A DNA stretch of 64,000 nucleotides. Origin: Pegoplata infirma (Eukaryota; Arthropoda; Insecta; Diptera; Anthomyiidae). How positions within the stretch are numbered: the stretch's first letter is position 1; every line of letters starts with the position of its first letter. The DNA lies in assembly GCA_963921195.1 (NCBI GenBank), contig OY992537.1:19431125-19495124 (forward strand). The letters are read 5' to 3'. The translations under genes were made by a program, and so were the position numbers. The notes under the pieces were generated by a model, which ran no database searches, had not been told where the DNA came from, and saw nothing but the letters and a program-made list of their open reading frames with translations. Below are positions 44,680 to 55,360 of this stretch, one piece after another.

Positions 44680-46729
44680 TGGGGGTTTTCGTGTCAACTG
44701 ACACAACTTTTGAAACCAATGTCTTCCGATCGGGATGAAATTTGCACCAAGGTTAGTCCTATTGGATAGTAGTTCAGACACAATTTTTCAACGTGATCGG
44801 TCAAGAACTCTCTGAGTTAGAGGGGGTCGAAATTTGACATTTTGGCCAAAGAGATTTAGATAGGTATTTCTTCAGTCTTTCGAAAAAAAAATATAAAAAA
44901 AAATAAAAAAAAAATTTTTGATTTTTTTTCTTAAAAATCCAAAACTTTTTTGACTTTTTCCTCAAATTGGGCCCTTTTTTTTTTTTTTTTTTGATTCAAA
45001 AGAAAGCTTAGGTGATTTCCTTTAAGAGCTGTGGGGTCGCTTAGTGAGATGCGAGTGGGATATCTATGAAAATTTTTTTTTTTAACTTTGGAACACAAAA
45101 AACCGTTCTTCAATTTGCACTATTAGGCGTGGGATAGCTTCGATCCGCGATACCCTCTAGTTTTTTTAGGTTCGAAAAAGAAAGCACTAGCCAAAAAATG
45201 GGGGCGGTGGGGAGATGCCATATGGCCCCTCATTGGGGTCAAAGTTGGGCGTGAAGAGGTAAAAATCCTCAAAAAGCCCCAAAACTCCCCTAGAAACGCC
45301 TCTGGAGGGGTGCAATGTGAGGCCGACCTCCAATAATTTTCTGCCCCCAATATTTTTCTTGAACATACCTTACCCCTATTTCCACTTCCTCCAATACAAA
45401 CCATTTTTAAAAAATTTGATCCTACCATTCTAACTTACCCTAAAGTGCCCCTAGTGGGGCCAAAAGTATGACCGACCTCCATTATTTTATTAATTCCAAC
45501 ATTTTTTGCAAACATACCTACAATGTATCTTTAACCCTTAAGGTGGTCCCCATACATTTCTTTTATTTTTTATAAACTTGTTTTATTAAACCAGCTCCTA
45601 CCGCCCCTACCGTGCCTCCTAGAGAGGCAAAAATCACGACTAACCCCCATTATTTTTTAGTTACCAACATTTTGTCCGAACATCATAACACCCTATCTGC
45701 ACTCCCTAAGGGGCTCGCATACATTATAAAAACATGTATTTTTAAAAACTAATAAAAAAAATAAAAAAAAATGTATGGGGACCCCCTTAAGAGTTGAAAA
45801 TAAAGAGTAGGTATATTCCGAGAAAATGTTGGAGTTGAAAAAATATTGGGGGTCGGTCATACATTTTACTTCTCTAGGGGCACCCTACGGACAGTTAGAG
45901 CGGTAGGAGCAAATTTTATAAAATGTCATTTTGTATGGGAGCCCCCTTAGGAAGTGGAAATAGGGGTAAGGTATGTTCAAGAAAAATATTGGGGGGAGAA
46001 AATTATTGGAGGTCGGGCTCACATTGCACCCCTCCAGGGGCGTTTCTAGGGGAGTTTTGGGGCTTTCTGAGGATTTTTACCTCTTTACGCCCAACTTTGA
46101 CCCCAATGAGGGGCCATATGGCCCCTCCCCACCTCCCCCATTTTTTGGCTCGTGCTTTCTTTTTCGAACTTAAAAAAATTAGAGGGTATCGCGGATCGAA
46201 ATCGAAAACTGGTTAGCTATCCCACGCCTAATAGTGCAAATTGAAGAACGGTTTTTTGTGTTCCAAAGTTAAAAAAAAAATTTTTCATAGATATCCCACT
46301 CGCATCCCACTAAGCGACCCCACAGCTCTTAAAGGAAATCACCCAAGCTTTCTTTTAAATCAAAAAAAAAAAAAGGGCCCAATTTGAGGAAAAAGTCAAA
46401 AAAATTTTGGATTTTTAAGAAAAAAAATCAAAAATTTTTTTTTTATTTTTTTTATATTTTTTTTTCGAAAGACTGAAGAAATAGCTTTCTAAACTTTTTG
46501 GGACACATTTTTCTAAAAACAATAGGTAAGAAGTTACATGGATGAGAATAAATACCTCTTTGGCCAAAATGTCAAATTTCGACCCCCTCTAACTCAGAGA
46601 GTTCTTGACCGATCTCGTTGAAAAATTGTGTCTGAACTACTATCCAATAGGACTAACCTTGGTGCAAATTTCATCCCGATCGGAAGATATCGGTTTCAAA
46701 AGTTGTGTCAGTTGACACGAAAACCCCCA
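44680..46729. mobile_element. TA-flanked palindromic element, 2050 bp
   Basis: The left end is TGGGGGTTTTCGTGTCAACT and the right end AGTTGACACGAAAACCCCCA, with TA at 44678-44679 and 46730-46731. Arms match over nearly the whole length: 'cttccgatcgggatgaaattt', 'tcagtctttcgaaaaaaaaa', 'gtggggtcgcttagtgagatg', 'gcactattaggcgtgggatag', 'ggggcggtggggagatgcc'. The axis is near 45690. The centre is GC-richer than the surroundings. Two mirror frames of about 100 codons (45123-45428 minus and 45923-46216 plus) are the same sequence in each arm and show no known domain. A fragment of an arm occurs at 27895-27960. Confidence 0.78.
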
Positions 46730-47639
46730 TATATAAAAAACAGTTTTCATTAACAAGACAAACCGACATTTAAAATCCTACTGATGATGACACTAACTGG
46801 GGTGTTTGAAACCGGTATGGGAAATACCAGAAATGTCTATAATTTTTAGAAATTAAATTTTTCATCTGCATTTTTTCAACTTGAACCCTTATAACAAATA
46901 TGATTAGAGCCCGTGCTCGATCTGTACTTACAGAAAAAATCAAAAAAAAAAAAAATTTAGCTGATCAATTTTGGTTCATAGAAGCATTTCAACAGCCATA
47001 AAAGTAAGATTTTTGGTATATAAAAAAATTTATTTTATTTCAAAACAGCATTTAAATGGTACATAACACAGTGGATCGTGCAGAGTAAAAACCCGGTCAT
47101 ATTTTTTTTGCTGTATTTTTTTAATAATAATGTATTTTTATATGATTTAGAGGCCTCTGACTTCGAATTTGATAAAAACAAAAAAAAACAAAGAAATGGT
47201 TATTGTATCTTTTTGCGATCAATGTTGATGATTGAACATTTGCGATCATTAAAGGCATAACTTCATAATTTTCTTTTAGCACTGTCTCAAATCCAAAAGT
47301 TAAACAAAAATTAAACTTTATATCAAAACATGTACGTAATAAAATTCTACATTGAAGAAAAACAAAATTTTTAAGTAAGAAAAAAAAGTTTCCCAAGATA
47401 TTTCAAAAAATGGCTGCGAATTTTGTACTCTTGCCCAAAACGTTAATCATGATAATGTTTTGCGGAAGATTTGCGTGTACTTGCCAAAGCAAAGTTTTTT
47501 TAGAAAAAATAATGTTATATTACTTTGTTATTCCATGCAAAACAAATTGAGTCGAGAACTCCATCTGTCTGTGGAAAGCAAGATGCAGTCCGAACCAAAA
47601 GAGCTGTACATTTGGTAAATGAATGCAAAAATAAGTGCA
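46730..47639. other. AT-rich DNA ending in a dispersed repeat
   Basis: 47395-47600 pairs with 30765-30960 in the same orientation. 46740-47390 shows nothing recognisable. Confidence 0.45.
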
Positions 47640-48215
47640 ACAAGTAGAAAAGTTAAATTCGACTTGGCCGAATCTATGAATACCCTCCACCATGCCCTTT
47701 TTAAGTGATAGTAAATTTTCTAACGTGAAAAAATAAAATTTTTAATTAGAAATATTTTATTTGTATAAAAAAACTTTTTTTTAAGTAATTTTTGAAAAAA
47801 AAAAAATTATTTACTAAATTTTTTTTGAGCGTAAAATTTTTTTTGAGTGTAAAATTTTTTTCGAGTGTATTTTTTTTTTAGTGTAAAAGTATTTTTGAGT
47901 GACAAAAATACGTTGTAAAATATTTTTGTGACTTACCAATGTTTTTAAAACATGTTTACGGGTTTTCAACACGTAAATTTAAGCTGCACCTAATCTGAAG
48001 TTCAGGGTTCTCCTAATAACTTTTGAACCACTGGACCGATTAGGCTGAAATTCAATACGAACCAGACCAGGGGAACGACAAATATATATGCCAAGCTTCA
48101 GCATCCTCAGAATTGCCTTTCGAAAGTTAGCGTGTTTTTTATCTCGTAAATTCACAAAAAACCATTGCCCAAAATTCAGTCTTTTGCCCATAACTTTTGA
48201 ACCACTGCACAGTGG
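47640..48215 (+). repeat. GTCY-type repeat, left part
   Basis: It begins ACAAGTAGAAAAGTTAAATT then CGACTTGGCCGAATC and carries 'aataccctccaccatgcccttt' and 'ccataacttttgaaccactg'. It stops before the GTCY block, where CACAGTGGGTTCGATGG follows. Confidence 0.65.
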
Positions 48216-49429
48216 GTTCGATGGTACCTAAAATGGCGATTAATTCAGATAAGCAGTAGTTTTAGAATATTATATTTTTTTATTGATGAACTAATATAAA
48301 CACGTAAAAATACACATTTTGGAACAAAAAAATTGTAAGAAAAAAAATTTTTAACCTGTTAGGCGGTTTTTTGTTTTTCGGAAAAAAGGGTTATAGTTCA
48401 CAATTTTTGCTGTAACTTTGGAATGAAAAGTGATAAATTAATTTAAAAAAAATGGAAATTAAAGTGTACATAATGTGCTATCAAAGTAATTAAAGAAAGA
48501 ACGCATAATATGTATTTATATAATTTTAATTTTTTTTTTAAATCCAATTTTTGTTTTTCACAAAATCTCATAAATGTACAAATTTATCTGAAAAAAGTGA
48601 TTTATGGGAACATTATAGTTTTTTATTAACGAATTATCATAAATACATAAAAACACAGCATTTTGGAAAAAAAAAAATAAAAAAACTTTTTTTTTTTTTT
48701 TTAATCTTTAAGTCGTTTTTTATGTTTTTGGGAAAAAACACAAAACCCTTGAACATGTAATAAAGCTACAAAAAACAACTGGAGGGGACGTTTTATTGGC
48801 TTAGGGGGGTGGGTTAACCGGGAGACTATGGTGGACACCTTCCCCTCGCGATAAACGTTGCCAAAAAAAATAGATGTCAGTTTTTTCACCTTAATAAAAA
48901 TGTATCATTATTTAAATTATTTTTTCTATACACGCCCCCAAAAAGGGGCGGACCGAAAAAATTGGCATTCCTGATCCCCCTTAATTCAAATTCAGGTCTA
49001 TGAACTTCATATGGCATTAAAATGTTTCATTTATTGAACAAATAAACAAATAAAACTTGTAAAAAAAATATTTTCCTGGGGTAGTTTTAGTTCTTCAAGG
49101 GGGAACTTTTCCCCCCTGGTCCGATTTTGCACGTCCAAACTTAACCAGCCTATGATCATTATACATATTTGTGACAAACTTCAGGATTCTAGCTCTAGAC
49201 GGACGGACGGACGGACACACGGTTAGTCACAGAATGTCTTAGAATCGATCAGTGATCAATAATATACACTTTAAGGGGTCTTAGGCCCATATTTCGATGC
49301 GTTACATAGGTACTGACAAAGTGAGTGTAAGCCCATACTGTAGTTGAAGGGTATAAACACACATATAATGAATGATCTTGTTTAATAAATGATACCCAGA
49401 CTTTTTACACAAAAATGGGAATAAAAAAA
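48216..49429. other. AT-rich DNA plus a dispersed repeat
   Basis: 48790-49325 matches 32680-33095, with 'agacggacggacggacggac' at 49198. 48240-48780 is AT-rich with no recognisable content. Confidence 0.5.
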
Positions 49430-49441
49430 GGGCCGGGCATT
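49430..49441. repeat. Target-site duplication, 3' side of the full-length retrotransposon
   Basis: GGGCCGGGCATT, identical to 54607-54618, in otherwise AT-rich DNA. Confidence 0.9.
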
Positions 49442-49460
49442 AGGTTAGGTTAGGTTAGAG
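49442..49460 (-). repeat. TTAGG-like 3' tail of the retrotransposon
   Basis: Plus strand AGGTTAGGTTAGGTTAG directly abuts the target duplication. Equal to the ancestral insect telomere repeat motif, here as an element tail. Confidence 0.8.
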
Positions 49461-49574
49461 TGGTTGTGAGTCCTCCTGAGGCTGCACCAATTAGCAAAGT
49501 AATGCCGTTTTGAATACCACGTTACCTGAAAACAAAGGAAAGAAAAATAATAAATTATAATCGATATACAAAGG

Positions 49575-52500
49575 CTATGTCCAGTATGTTTTTGTGATAT
49601 ATTTTGAAATGGAAATGATATCTATGTTACCCATTTCCTTGAGGTCATCAAAAAAAGGCTTTCCCAATGTCATCAGTCTGACCTTGGATAAGGCCGGGCA
49701 TTGCAAAAGGTAGTGTTCTGGAGATTCCTGCACAGTTTCGTCTTCGCAACTGCGGCAGTGCCTGCGGTAAGGTAACCCTAGCCTGCTAGCGTGGCGTCCA
49801 ATTGCCCAGTGGCCGGTTAGAACAGATATTATTCTTGATATTGTGATCCTATTATTTGCTATCAAGCAGTCCGATCGTTTTTTACTGTAGCACGGCCATG
49901 TACTACGAGCCCTTTTGCATGTTGTGAGTTCTCTCCAGAACTTGTCTGCAAGTTCCTGGAAATATATATCTAATATATTAACTACCCCACCTATGGGTAT
50001 GTTAATCTCTATCGCCATGCTGATGTCCTTGCCTGATCCTTGTCGAGCCAGTTCATCCGCCGCTTCGTTGCCGGCTATATCACTGTGGCCTGGTACCCAT
50101 ATCAGTGTGGCTATAGATATCGTGCCTAGGTCGTTCAATGCCTTCTTGCACTCGGTTACAAGTCTCGATTTGCTATATCTAGAAGTTAAAGCCATAATGG
50201 CCGCCTGGCTATCTGAGAAAATATTAACTGTTCTCCCAGTTATTTCCTCAAAAAAAAGTTGGCGACAAGCTTCTGTTATCGCCGCAACTTCTGCTTGAAA
50301 AACACTACAATAATCCGGCAGTCTTAATGATATTGACAAGTTACGTTGAGCACAGTGTATTCCAGCACCCACTCCGCAGGCCATCTTAGAACCGTCTGTG
50401 TAAACAGCTATTTCGCAATTTAGTGATGGATTGTTTTCCTTCCAATCCTCCCTTGTGGGTATAAATGACTTATAGGTTCTGAGAAAATCCAACCTTGAAA
50501 TTTCGTAGTCCGTCACTGTAGGCAGGAGCCCACGCGGAAAAATACTCAAAATGTTGCTATGTCCATGATTTCTTGCCTTCCAGCAGTTAATGTCCCTAAG
50601 CCTAAGAGCACTTCTAGCTGCAGTATTCTTGACTAAAAGATCAATTGGAAGTAGATTCAACATGACATTTAGAGCGTCACTCGGGCAAGTTCTTAATGCT
50701 CCTGTGACACCTATGCATGCTGTTCCACCAAATGCTTCCCACCAAACCAAAGCACCATAAGTTAATATTGGTCTGATTACAGCGCTATACATCCATAGTA
50801 CCATTCCCGGCTGTAACCCCCATGTTTTGCCGAATGTTTTCTTGCAAGCATAAAAAGCTACACAAGCCTTTTTTACCCTATGTTCAATGTTGTATTTCCA
50901 ATTTAATTTGCTATCCAAGATAACCCCCAGGTATTTTGCTGTCTCTGAGAGCTTCAATTGCTGTCCTCCTAGGTAAGGTAATTCAAACTGCGGAAATTTT
51001 CTCTTTGTTGTAAATAAAACCATCTCCGTCTTTTCTGGGTTAACCCCAAGACCACAACCTGTAGCCCACGAGTTGACTGCACCCAGCGCATTCTCCATAA
51101 TATCACTTATCACGGAGAGAAACGGTCCAGCTACTATTACAACAACATCATCCGCATATGCCACCACCTTCACCCCCATATCATTCAGTCTTACCAATAA
51201 TATGTCCATCACGGCGATCCATAACAGAGGCGAAATGACCCCACCCTGCGGGGTGCCCCTACATACGGTTTTAATCATGGTTGTATTACCCCAGTTCGCC
51301 TGAATCAATCTGGTTTCTAGCATGGATACTATCCATCTTATAATTGTGCCGCTTATACCAAGCCTGGTAAGAGCATCTTTAATGCTATCTGTGCTAACAT
51401 TGTTAAAAGCGCCTTCTATGTCCAAAAACGCAGCCATAGTAAATTGTTTAAAATAGAGTCCTCTTTCAACTGTTCTCACCACTTCATGGAGGGCAGTCTC
51501 TGTAGACTTACCCTTCATATATGCATGCTGATTGCAGTTCAGTCCTCCACACTCGAGAAAAAAACGGATGTTCTCATCCAGTATTCTCTCCAAAGTTTTA
51601 AGAATAAATGAGGATAAACTAATGGGTCTGAAATCCTTTGCAGACTCATGACTACTTCTACCTATTTTAGGGATAAAGATAACTTTTACCTTTCTCCAGC
51701 TAAAAGGGATATAATTTAGGCTGAGACTTGCGGAAAAGAGCGGTTTCAGCCAGCTACAGATTACCCCAGGTATTTTCTGTAACATTATAGGCAAAATGCC
51801 ATCTGGCCCAGGAGATTTAAATGGTGAAAAACTTGATATTGCCCAAACTATTCTTTCCTCCGTTATAATAGACTCTATAAAGGCGGAATCTGATGTGTTC
51901 TGTACCACCTCGGTACAACTTAAATTCCCTATTGGGTCACTGGACCCAGGGAAATGAGTTTCAAGTAAACTGGATAGACTTTGTTCTGGCGATTCGGTCC
52001 ATGTATCATCCAGCCTGCGTATGAAAGCTGGATTCGTATGATCCTTAGAAAGAATCTTGCTAATTCTACAAGAATCCTTAATATTGTCAATTGATTCGCA
52101 AAAAGTTGCCCAGGATATTTTTTTGGCTCTTCGTATCGCATGTTTGTACTCACGCTGAACTATTTTGTAAGGCTGCCAAGATTTACTAATATAACACTCG
52201 TTAAAAACTTTTCTAGTTTTCTTTCTGGGTTCTCCAAGTTCCTTATTCCACCATTTAGGATACACTTTTTTAGCTCTATTGATTGGACATGACTTCATAA
52301 AAGCAGCTGTCAGAGCTTTCTCAAATGAATCCGCCATGTTATCCAACTCAACTGTGCCCAAAATTGCATCCCTTGGTGGCTTATTAAGGCTATCCTCTGC
52401 AATTTTTGAAAACTTTTTCCAATTTGCTCTTCTTGGATTCCTATAAGGCTTTGGCTTCTCACTCTCCATTAAGAGATCAAAATAAATAAGCTTATGATCA

Positions 52501-53144
52501 GAAAAAGAGCACTGCTCTGAAACTCTCCATCGCGATATGTTCAAAACCGGGCATTGGGACTTGAGCGTAACATCTATTACCTCCTCCCAACCCTTAAATT
52601 TATCGGAGCTTGGGAAAGTAAACGTTGGTTTATTACCTTGGTTGCAAATAAGTATGTTGGTAGAAACAATAAAATCAAAAAGTGACTCACCTCTTTCGTT
52701 AATTTCACGACTACCCCATACCGTATGTCTAGCGTTAGCATCACAGCCCATAAGAAGGCCAGTACCAGACTTTGTTGAAACTTCGACTAAAGTCCTTACT
52801 TCGTTTGGCGGCGCACTTTCATCATGACCCATATAAATTGAAGCTATTAGGATGTTTTTACCATCTGCATACTCCCAAGAGACAACTGTCACATCTGGAG
52901 AACTAAGATTAGAACACAGAAAAATTTTAATGTGATTCTTAGTAATAATACAGGACCTAGGCTTACCGTTATTTGATTTGTAGAATATTTGGTATGATGG
53001 AACATTAAGACCTTTTATGATTCCATCGTTGACCCATGGCTCTTGGATTATGCCTATGTCTATGTCTTCTTCACATAGAAGCACATTCAGATTATCTGAA
53101 GCGAGCCTGGAGTGCTTCAGATTGATCTGTACGACCTTAGGCAT
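49575..53144 (-). CDS. Retrotransposon ORF2: APE endonuclease, reverse transcriptase, RNase H
   Basis: 1189 codons, ATG at 53144 in ACCATG context, three nt after the ORF1 stop. Residues 1-230 are the APE endonuclease: QINLKH, IIQEPW, ASIYMGHD, GCDANARHTVWG, VIDVTL and SFSDHKL carry the expected catalytic residues. The reverse transcriptase follows at about 440-760: FIPKIG, FRPISLSSF, FLDIEGAFNNV, TPQGGVISPLLW, catalytic VVAYADDVVVIV near 660, and KYLGVILD. RNase H is at about 910-1035: YTDGSK, FQAEVAAI, FSDSQAA and WVPGHSDIAGNEAADELA. A CX2CX10HX4C knuckle lies near 1130. All catalytic residues are present. Compared with the relative at 16916-17845, about 12 codons are missing after LVWWEA, removing the LxKVQRLA motif. 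The deletion is in frame and may impair function. Confidence 0.92.
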   Translation of the reverse strand: MPKVVQINLKHSRLASDNLNVLLCEEDIDIGIIQEPWVNDGIIKGLNVPSYQIFYKSNNGKPRSCIITKNHIKIFLCSNLSSPDVTVVSWEYADGKNILIASIYMGHDESAPPNEVRTLVEVSTKSGTGLLMGCDANARHTVWGSREINERGESLFDFIVSTNILICNQGNKPTFTFPSSDKFKGWEEVIDVTLKSQCPVLNISRWRVSEQCSFSDHKLIYFDLLMESEKPKPYRNPRRANWKKFSKIAEDSLNKPPRDAILGTVELDNMADSFEKALTAAFMKSCPINRAKKVYPKWWNKELGEPRKKTRKVFNECYISKSWQPYKIVQREYKHAIRRAKKISWATFCESIDNIKDSCRISKILSKDHTNPAFIRRLDDTWTESPEQSLSSLLETHFPGSSDPIGNLSCTEVVQNTSDSAFIESIITEERIVWAISSFSPFKSPGPDGILPIMLQKIPGVICSWLKPLFSASLSLNYIPFSWRKVKVIFIPKIGRSSHESAKDFRPISLSSFILKTLERILDENIRFFLECGGLNCNQHAYMKGKSTETALHEVVRTVERGLYFKQFTMAAFLDIEGAFNNVSTDSIKDALTRLGISGTIIRWIVSMLETRLIQANWGNTTMIKTVCRGTPQGGVISPLLWIAVMDILLVRLNDMGVKVVAYADDVVVIVAGPFLSVISDIMENALGAVNSWATGCGLGVNPEKTEMVLFTTKRKFPQFELPYLGGQQLKLSETAKYLGVILDSKLNWKYNIEHRVKKACVAFYACKKTFGKTWGLQPGMVLWMYSAVIRPILTYGALVWWEAFGGTACIGVTGALRTCPSDALNVMLNLLPIDLLVKNTAARSALRLRDINCWKARNHGHSNILSIFPRGLLPTVTDYEISRLDFLRTYKSFIPTREDWKENNPSLNCEIAVYTDGSKMACGVGAGIHCAQRNLSISLRLPDYCSVFQAEVAAITEACRQLFFEEITGRTVNIFSDSQAAIMALTSRYSKSRLVTECKKALNDLGTISIATLIWVPGHSDIAGNEAADELARQGSGKDISMAIEINIPIGGVVNILDIYFQELADKFWRELTTCKRARSTWPCYSKKRSDCLIANNRITISRIISVLTGHWAIGRHASRLGLPYRRHCRSCEDETVQESPEHYLLQCPALSKVRLMTLGKPFFDDLKEMGNIDIISISKYITKTYWT

Positions 53145-53147
53145 GGT

Positions 53148-54243
53148 TTATACAGGGTTTATTGAGGCCTCCTCTGAGAGATTGATTTCGCCCAGCAAGC
53201 TACTGGCATCCTCAATCCCATCAGTTTCCTCCTCGGCGACAGCTTCTTTGAATATTTTGAGTTTGGCATTTCGTACGCCAAATCTCAACTTATTTTCCAC
53301 CTTTTCTAATGCTTCAACACCTGCATTCGTAATAAGCAAAAGAAAGCTTGTACTGCTTGCATTGGGACTCTCCTCTCTTATGACCTGCCAGTCTTCCATG
53401 GTTATACCAGGGTTGTGTAGTTTTAGACACTGGAGTAGCTTGTCTGAGCTCAAACCAGTAATCTTTGGTAACCAGATGCGCGCCCTCGGCCTCCATGGAA
53501 TTTCTTTGGCTGGGATGAGTTTGATCTTCAAACCATCCCATGAGTCACAAATCTTTGCGACACATTTGCCCAAGAAATCCTTGGAGAACAAGTCCTCACA
53601 TCGGATTACCCTGCACCCCCTGATTACCATGGAGGAGTCAAAACAGGGCAGGGGACCACCAGGGTTGCCTAAAAGGTATTCCAATACCATTTCCGACAGC
53701 CTTGGCTCGATCTCCACCCAGCGGTCACCAACAAGCTTGTTATTACGGCTGTCTTCGTCGACTAAAGCAACAGAAAGGCTATCCTTAACCACATCTGCAT
53801 AAGCTTTTTGCATAGCTTGCTTGTCGCCTTTTTTTCGTTTGGCGGTATTGGTCGTCTCTTCTTGAGAACGTATGCGTTTGGCAGATTTTAAGCGGGCAGA
53901 CTTGTCCTGCTTGCCATCCCCCTCCCGTACAGTAGTCAGGTGCTGCTCGTACTCTGCCACTGTCTTTTTGCATGATTCTTCATCATTTTTATCACGGGGA
54001 TCTGTAATACCGGCTTTTTTGTTCTCCTCGATTTTCTTGAGGATGAAACAAGCCCTTTGGTATTTATTTTTTTAGTTGTTTGAAACTCTGCTTCACTTGA
54101 GGTTGTTGTCGGCTAAGCTTTGAAGGTGAATTAGCATTATGGCTGGTGCTAATACCTTCCGCACTTTTGATGGTCTCCTGGCTAGATTGCAGGAGATCAT
54201 CTTCTGAGCTATTCCCCACATCAGTTTTAACAGCACTATCCAT
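53148..54243 (-). pseudogene. Retrotransposon ORF1 (DUF4780-like), one frameshift
   Basis: The frame opens with ATG at 54243 (MDSAVKTDVGNSSEDD), polar and Ser/Gln/Lys-rich, and hits TAA at 54064-54066. The second frame is open from 54071 to the TAA at 53148-53150, starting NKYQRACFIL. The two frames overlap at a run of seven A (plus-strand T7 at 54067-54073), and a single-base change there would join them into about 364 codons. The second frame holds a Lys/Arg-rich segment (SAKRIRSQEETTNTAKRKKG), then the DUF4780-like domain with IPWRPRARIWLPKITGL and CLKLHNPGITMEDWQVI. No CCHC knuckle is visible. It is likely an RNA-binding ORF1 protein. The shift may be mutation, assembly error in a homopolymer, or translational frameshifting. 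Confidence 0.78.
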
Positions 54244-54606
54244 GATGATTTGCAAAAAACGCCTTCCAAACCGCTTATGTAGATAATAAAATCCAATTAA
54301 AAACCTACAAAAGAGGGGTAGACATCATTTGTCGTAATTCTGTGGTTATGTTGTTAGCTAACAACAAGAAAAACCACAAACTTACACAAACCACACAGAA
54401 AACTTGTTAAAAAAAAAGTAAAAAGAATAACACTTTTTAAAGTTGCACTTTAATAAAAAAACACTTTCTAATGATTATTTTATTAAATCACAACAAAAAG
54501 ATTTATTTTAAATGATTTTATTTTATATTTTTCGTAAATTTTTAATATTATAAAATGACAGACACAATTTTCAACATCTGTTCACTTTCAGTGTTGCCAG
54601 ATTCTC
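54244..54606 (-). promoter_or_regulatory. 5' UTR and probable internal promoter of the retrotransposon
   Basis: The element begins GAGAATCTGGCAACACTGAA on the minus strand directly after the duplication. Non-LTR elements normally carry an internal promoter in this position. No specific core-promoter motif can be claimed. Confidence 0.45.
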
Positions 54607-54618
54607 GGGCCGGGCATT
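54607..54618. repeat. Target-site duplication, 5' side of the full-length retrotransposon
   Basis: GGGCCGGGCATT, identical to 49430-49441. Confidence 0.9.
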
Positions 54619-55109
54619 GTCTGTACTTTTTTTTCTTTTAAATAAAAGCTGATATCCTATACGTTTTTAAAATCCACAAAACTAAATCCAACTATTACTA
54701 ACTTAATATGTGTGGCCCATTAAATATGGAAAATATACCAATTTCGGACCCTTTTTAAAAAAATTATTAAAAACGTAAGGATACTATTTTTATAAACAAA
54801 AAAAAAAATAAAATTTAGCTAAATACGTGGTGTTTAAGGTTCCATTATAAAAGATTTTCTTTTAAAAGACTTAATACTACTAATAATCGCTTGAATCGTA
54901 AATAATTTCAATTTTTTTACTTTTTTCAAAGACTGCAATAATTTGCTAACTTTGATAGCTCACCGAAAAAAAAGTAAACAACTTAGTTGATTGATTTTGA
55001 TAACTAGTGTTGCAGAATTTTATCTACTTTTACCCCATACCAAATTTTATAACAAAAACTTCATTTATAAATTTAAATTAATCGCCACTTTGGTACCATT
55101 TGAACCCAA
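54619..55109. other. AT-rich DNA, no gene seen
   Basis: Nothing recognisable. Ends at 'gaacccaatgtgcactggacc', where a GTCY-type repeat starts. Confidence 0.35.
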
Positions 55110-55360
55110 TGTGCACTGGACCGATTTCGCTGGATTGCAATACCAACCTGACCAGGTAAATACCCAACATATATACCAAAGTCTTTCAAAAGTTAGCGTG
55201 TTTTCAACAGACAGACAGACGGACGGACGGACATCGCTAGATCGTCTTGAAATCGATCGGGGATCATGAATATATATACTTTATGGGGTCTTTGGAATGA
55301 CACACGGAATGACAATCTTATATATACCCACTATCACTAGAGTGGAGGGTATAAAAAAGT
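55110..55360 (+). repeat. GTCY-type repeat, right part
   Basis: 'ggattgcaataccaacctgacc', AGACAGACGGACGGACGGAC, 'atcatgaatatatatactttatgg' and 'cactagagtggagggtataaa'. It gives the uninterrupted sequence at the site where the 28601-30496 palindrome inserted in another copy. Confidence 0.7.

Larger units (their letters stand above)
49442..54606 (-). mobile_element. Full-length non-LTR retrotransposon (LOA/R1/I group), 5165 bp
   Basis: It is bounded by a perfect 12-bp duplication. On the minus strand it has a 5' UTR of about 360 nt, ORF1 (frameshifted), ORF2, a 3' UTR of about 130 nt and a tail of about 3.5 TAACC repeats. RNase H plus APE endonuclease place it in the I/R1/LOA group. A DUF4780-like ORF1 suggests LOA, but this needs a phylogeny. 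The perfect duplication implies a recent insertion. Confidence 0.9.

Noticed and set aside
45123..46216. Two open frames of about 100 codons with near-identical proteins on opposite strands
   Set aside because: They are the two arms of one palindrome read outward; no known domain, no start context, and the similarity is explained by the inverted repeat.
49442..49460. True telomere or telomeric insertion
   Set aside because: Only 3.5 TTAGG copies, inside a target duplication at an internal site; it is the element's tail.
50040..53802. Plus-strand frames (for example 53017-53802 with 261 codons) opposite the retrotransposon
   Set aside because: Antisense shadows of ORF1/ORF2; no domain, and the minus-strand frames carry clear catalytic motifs.
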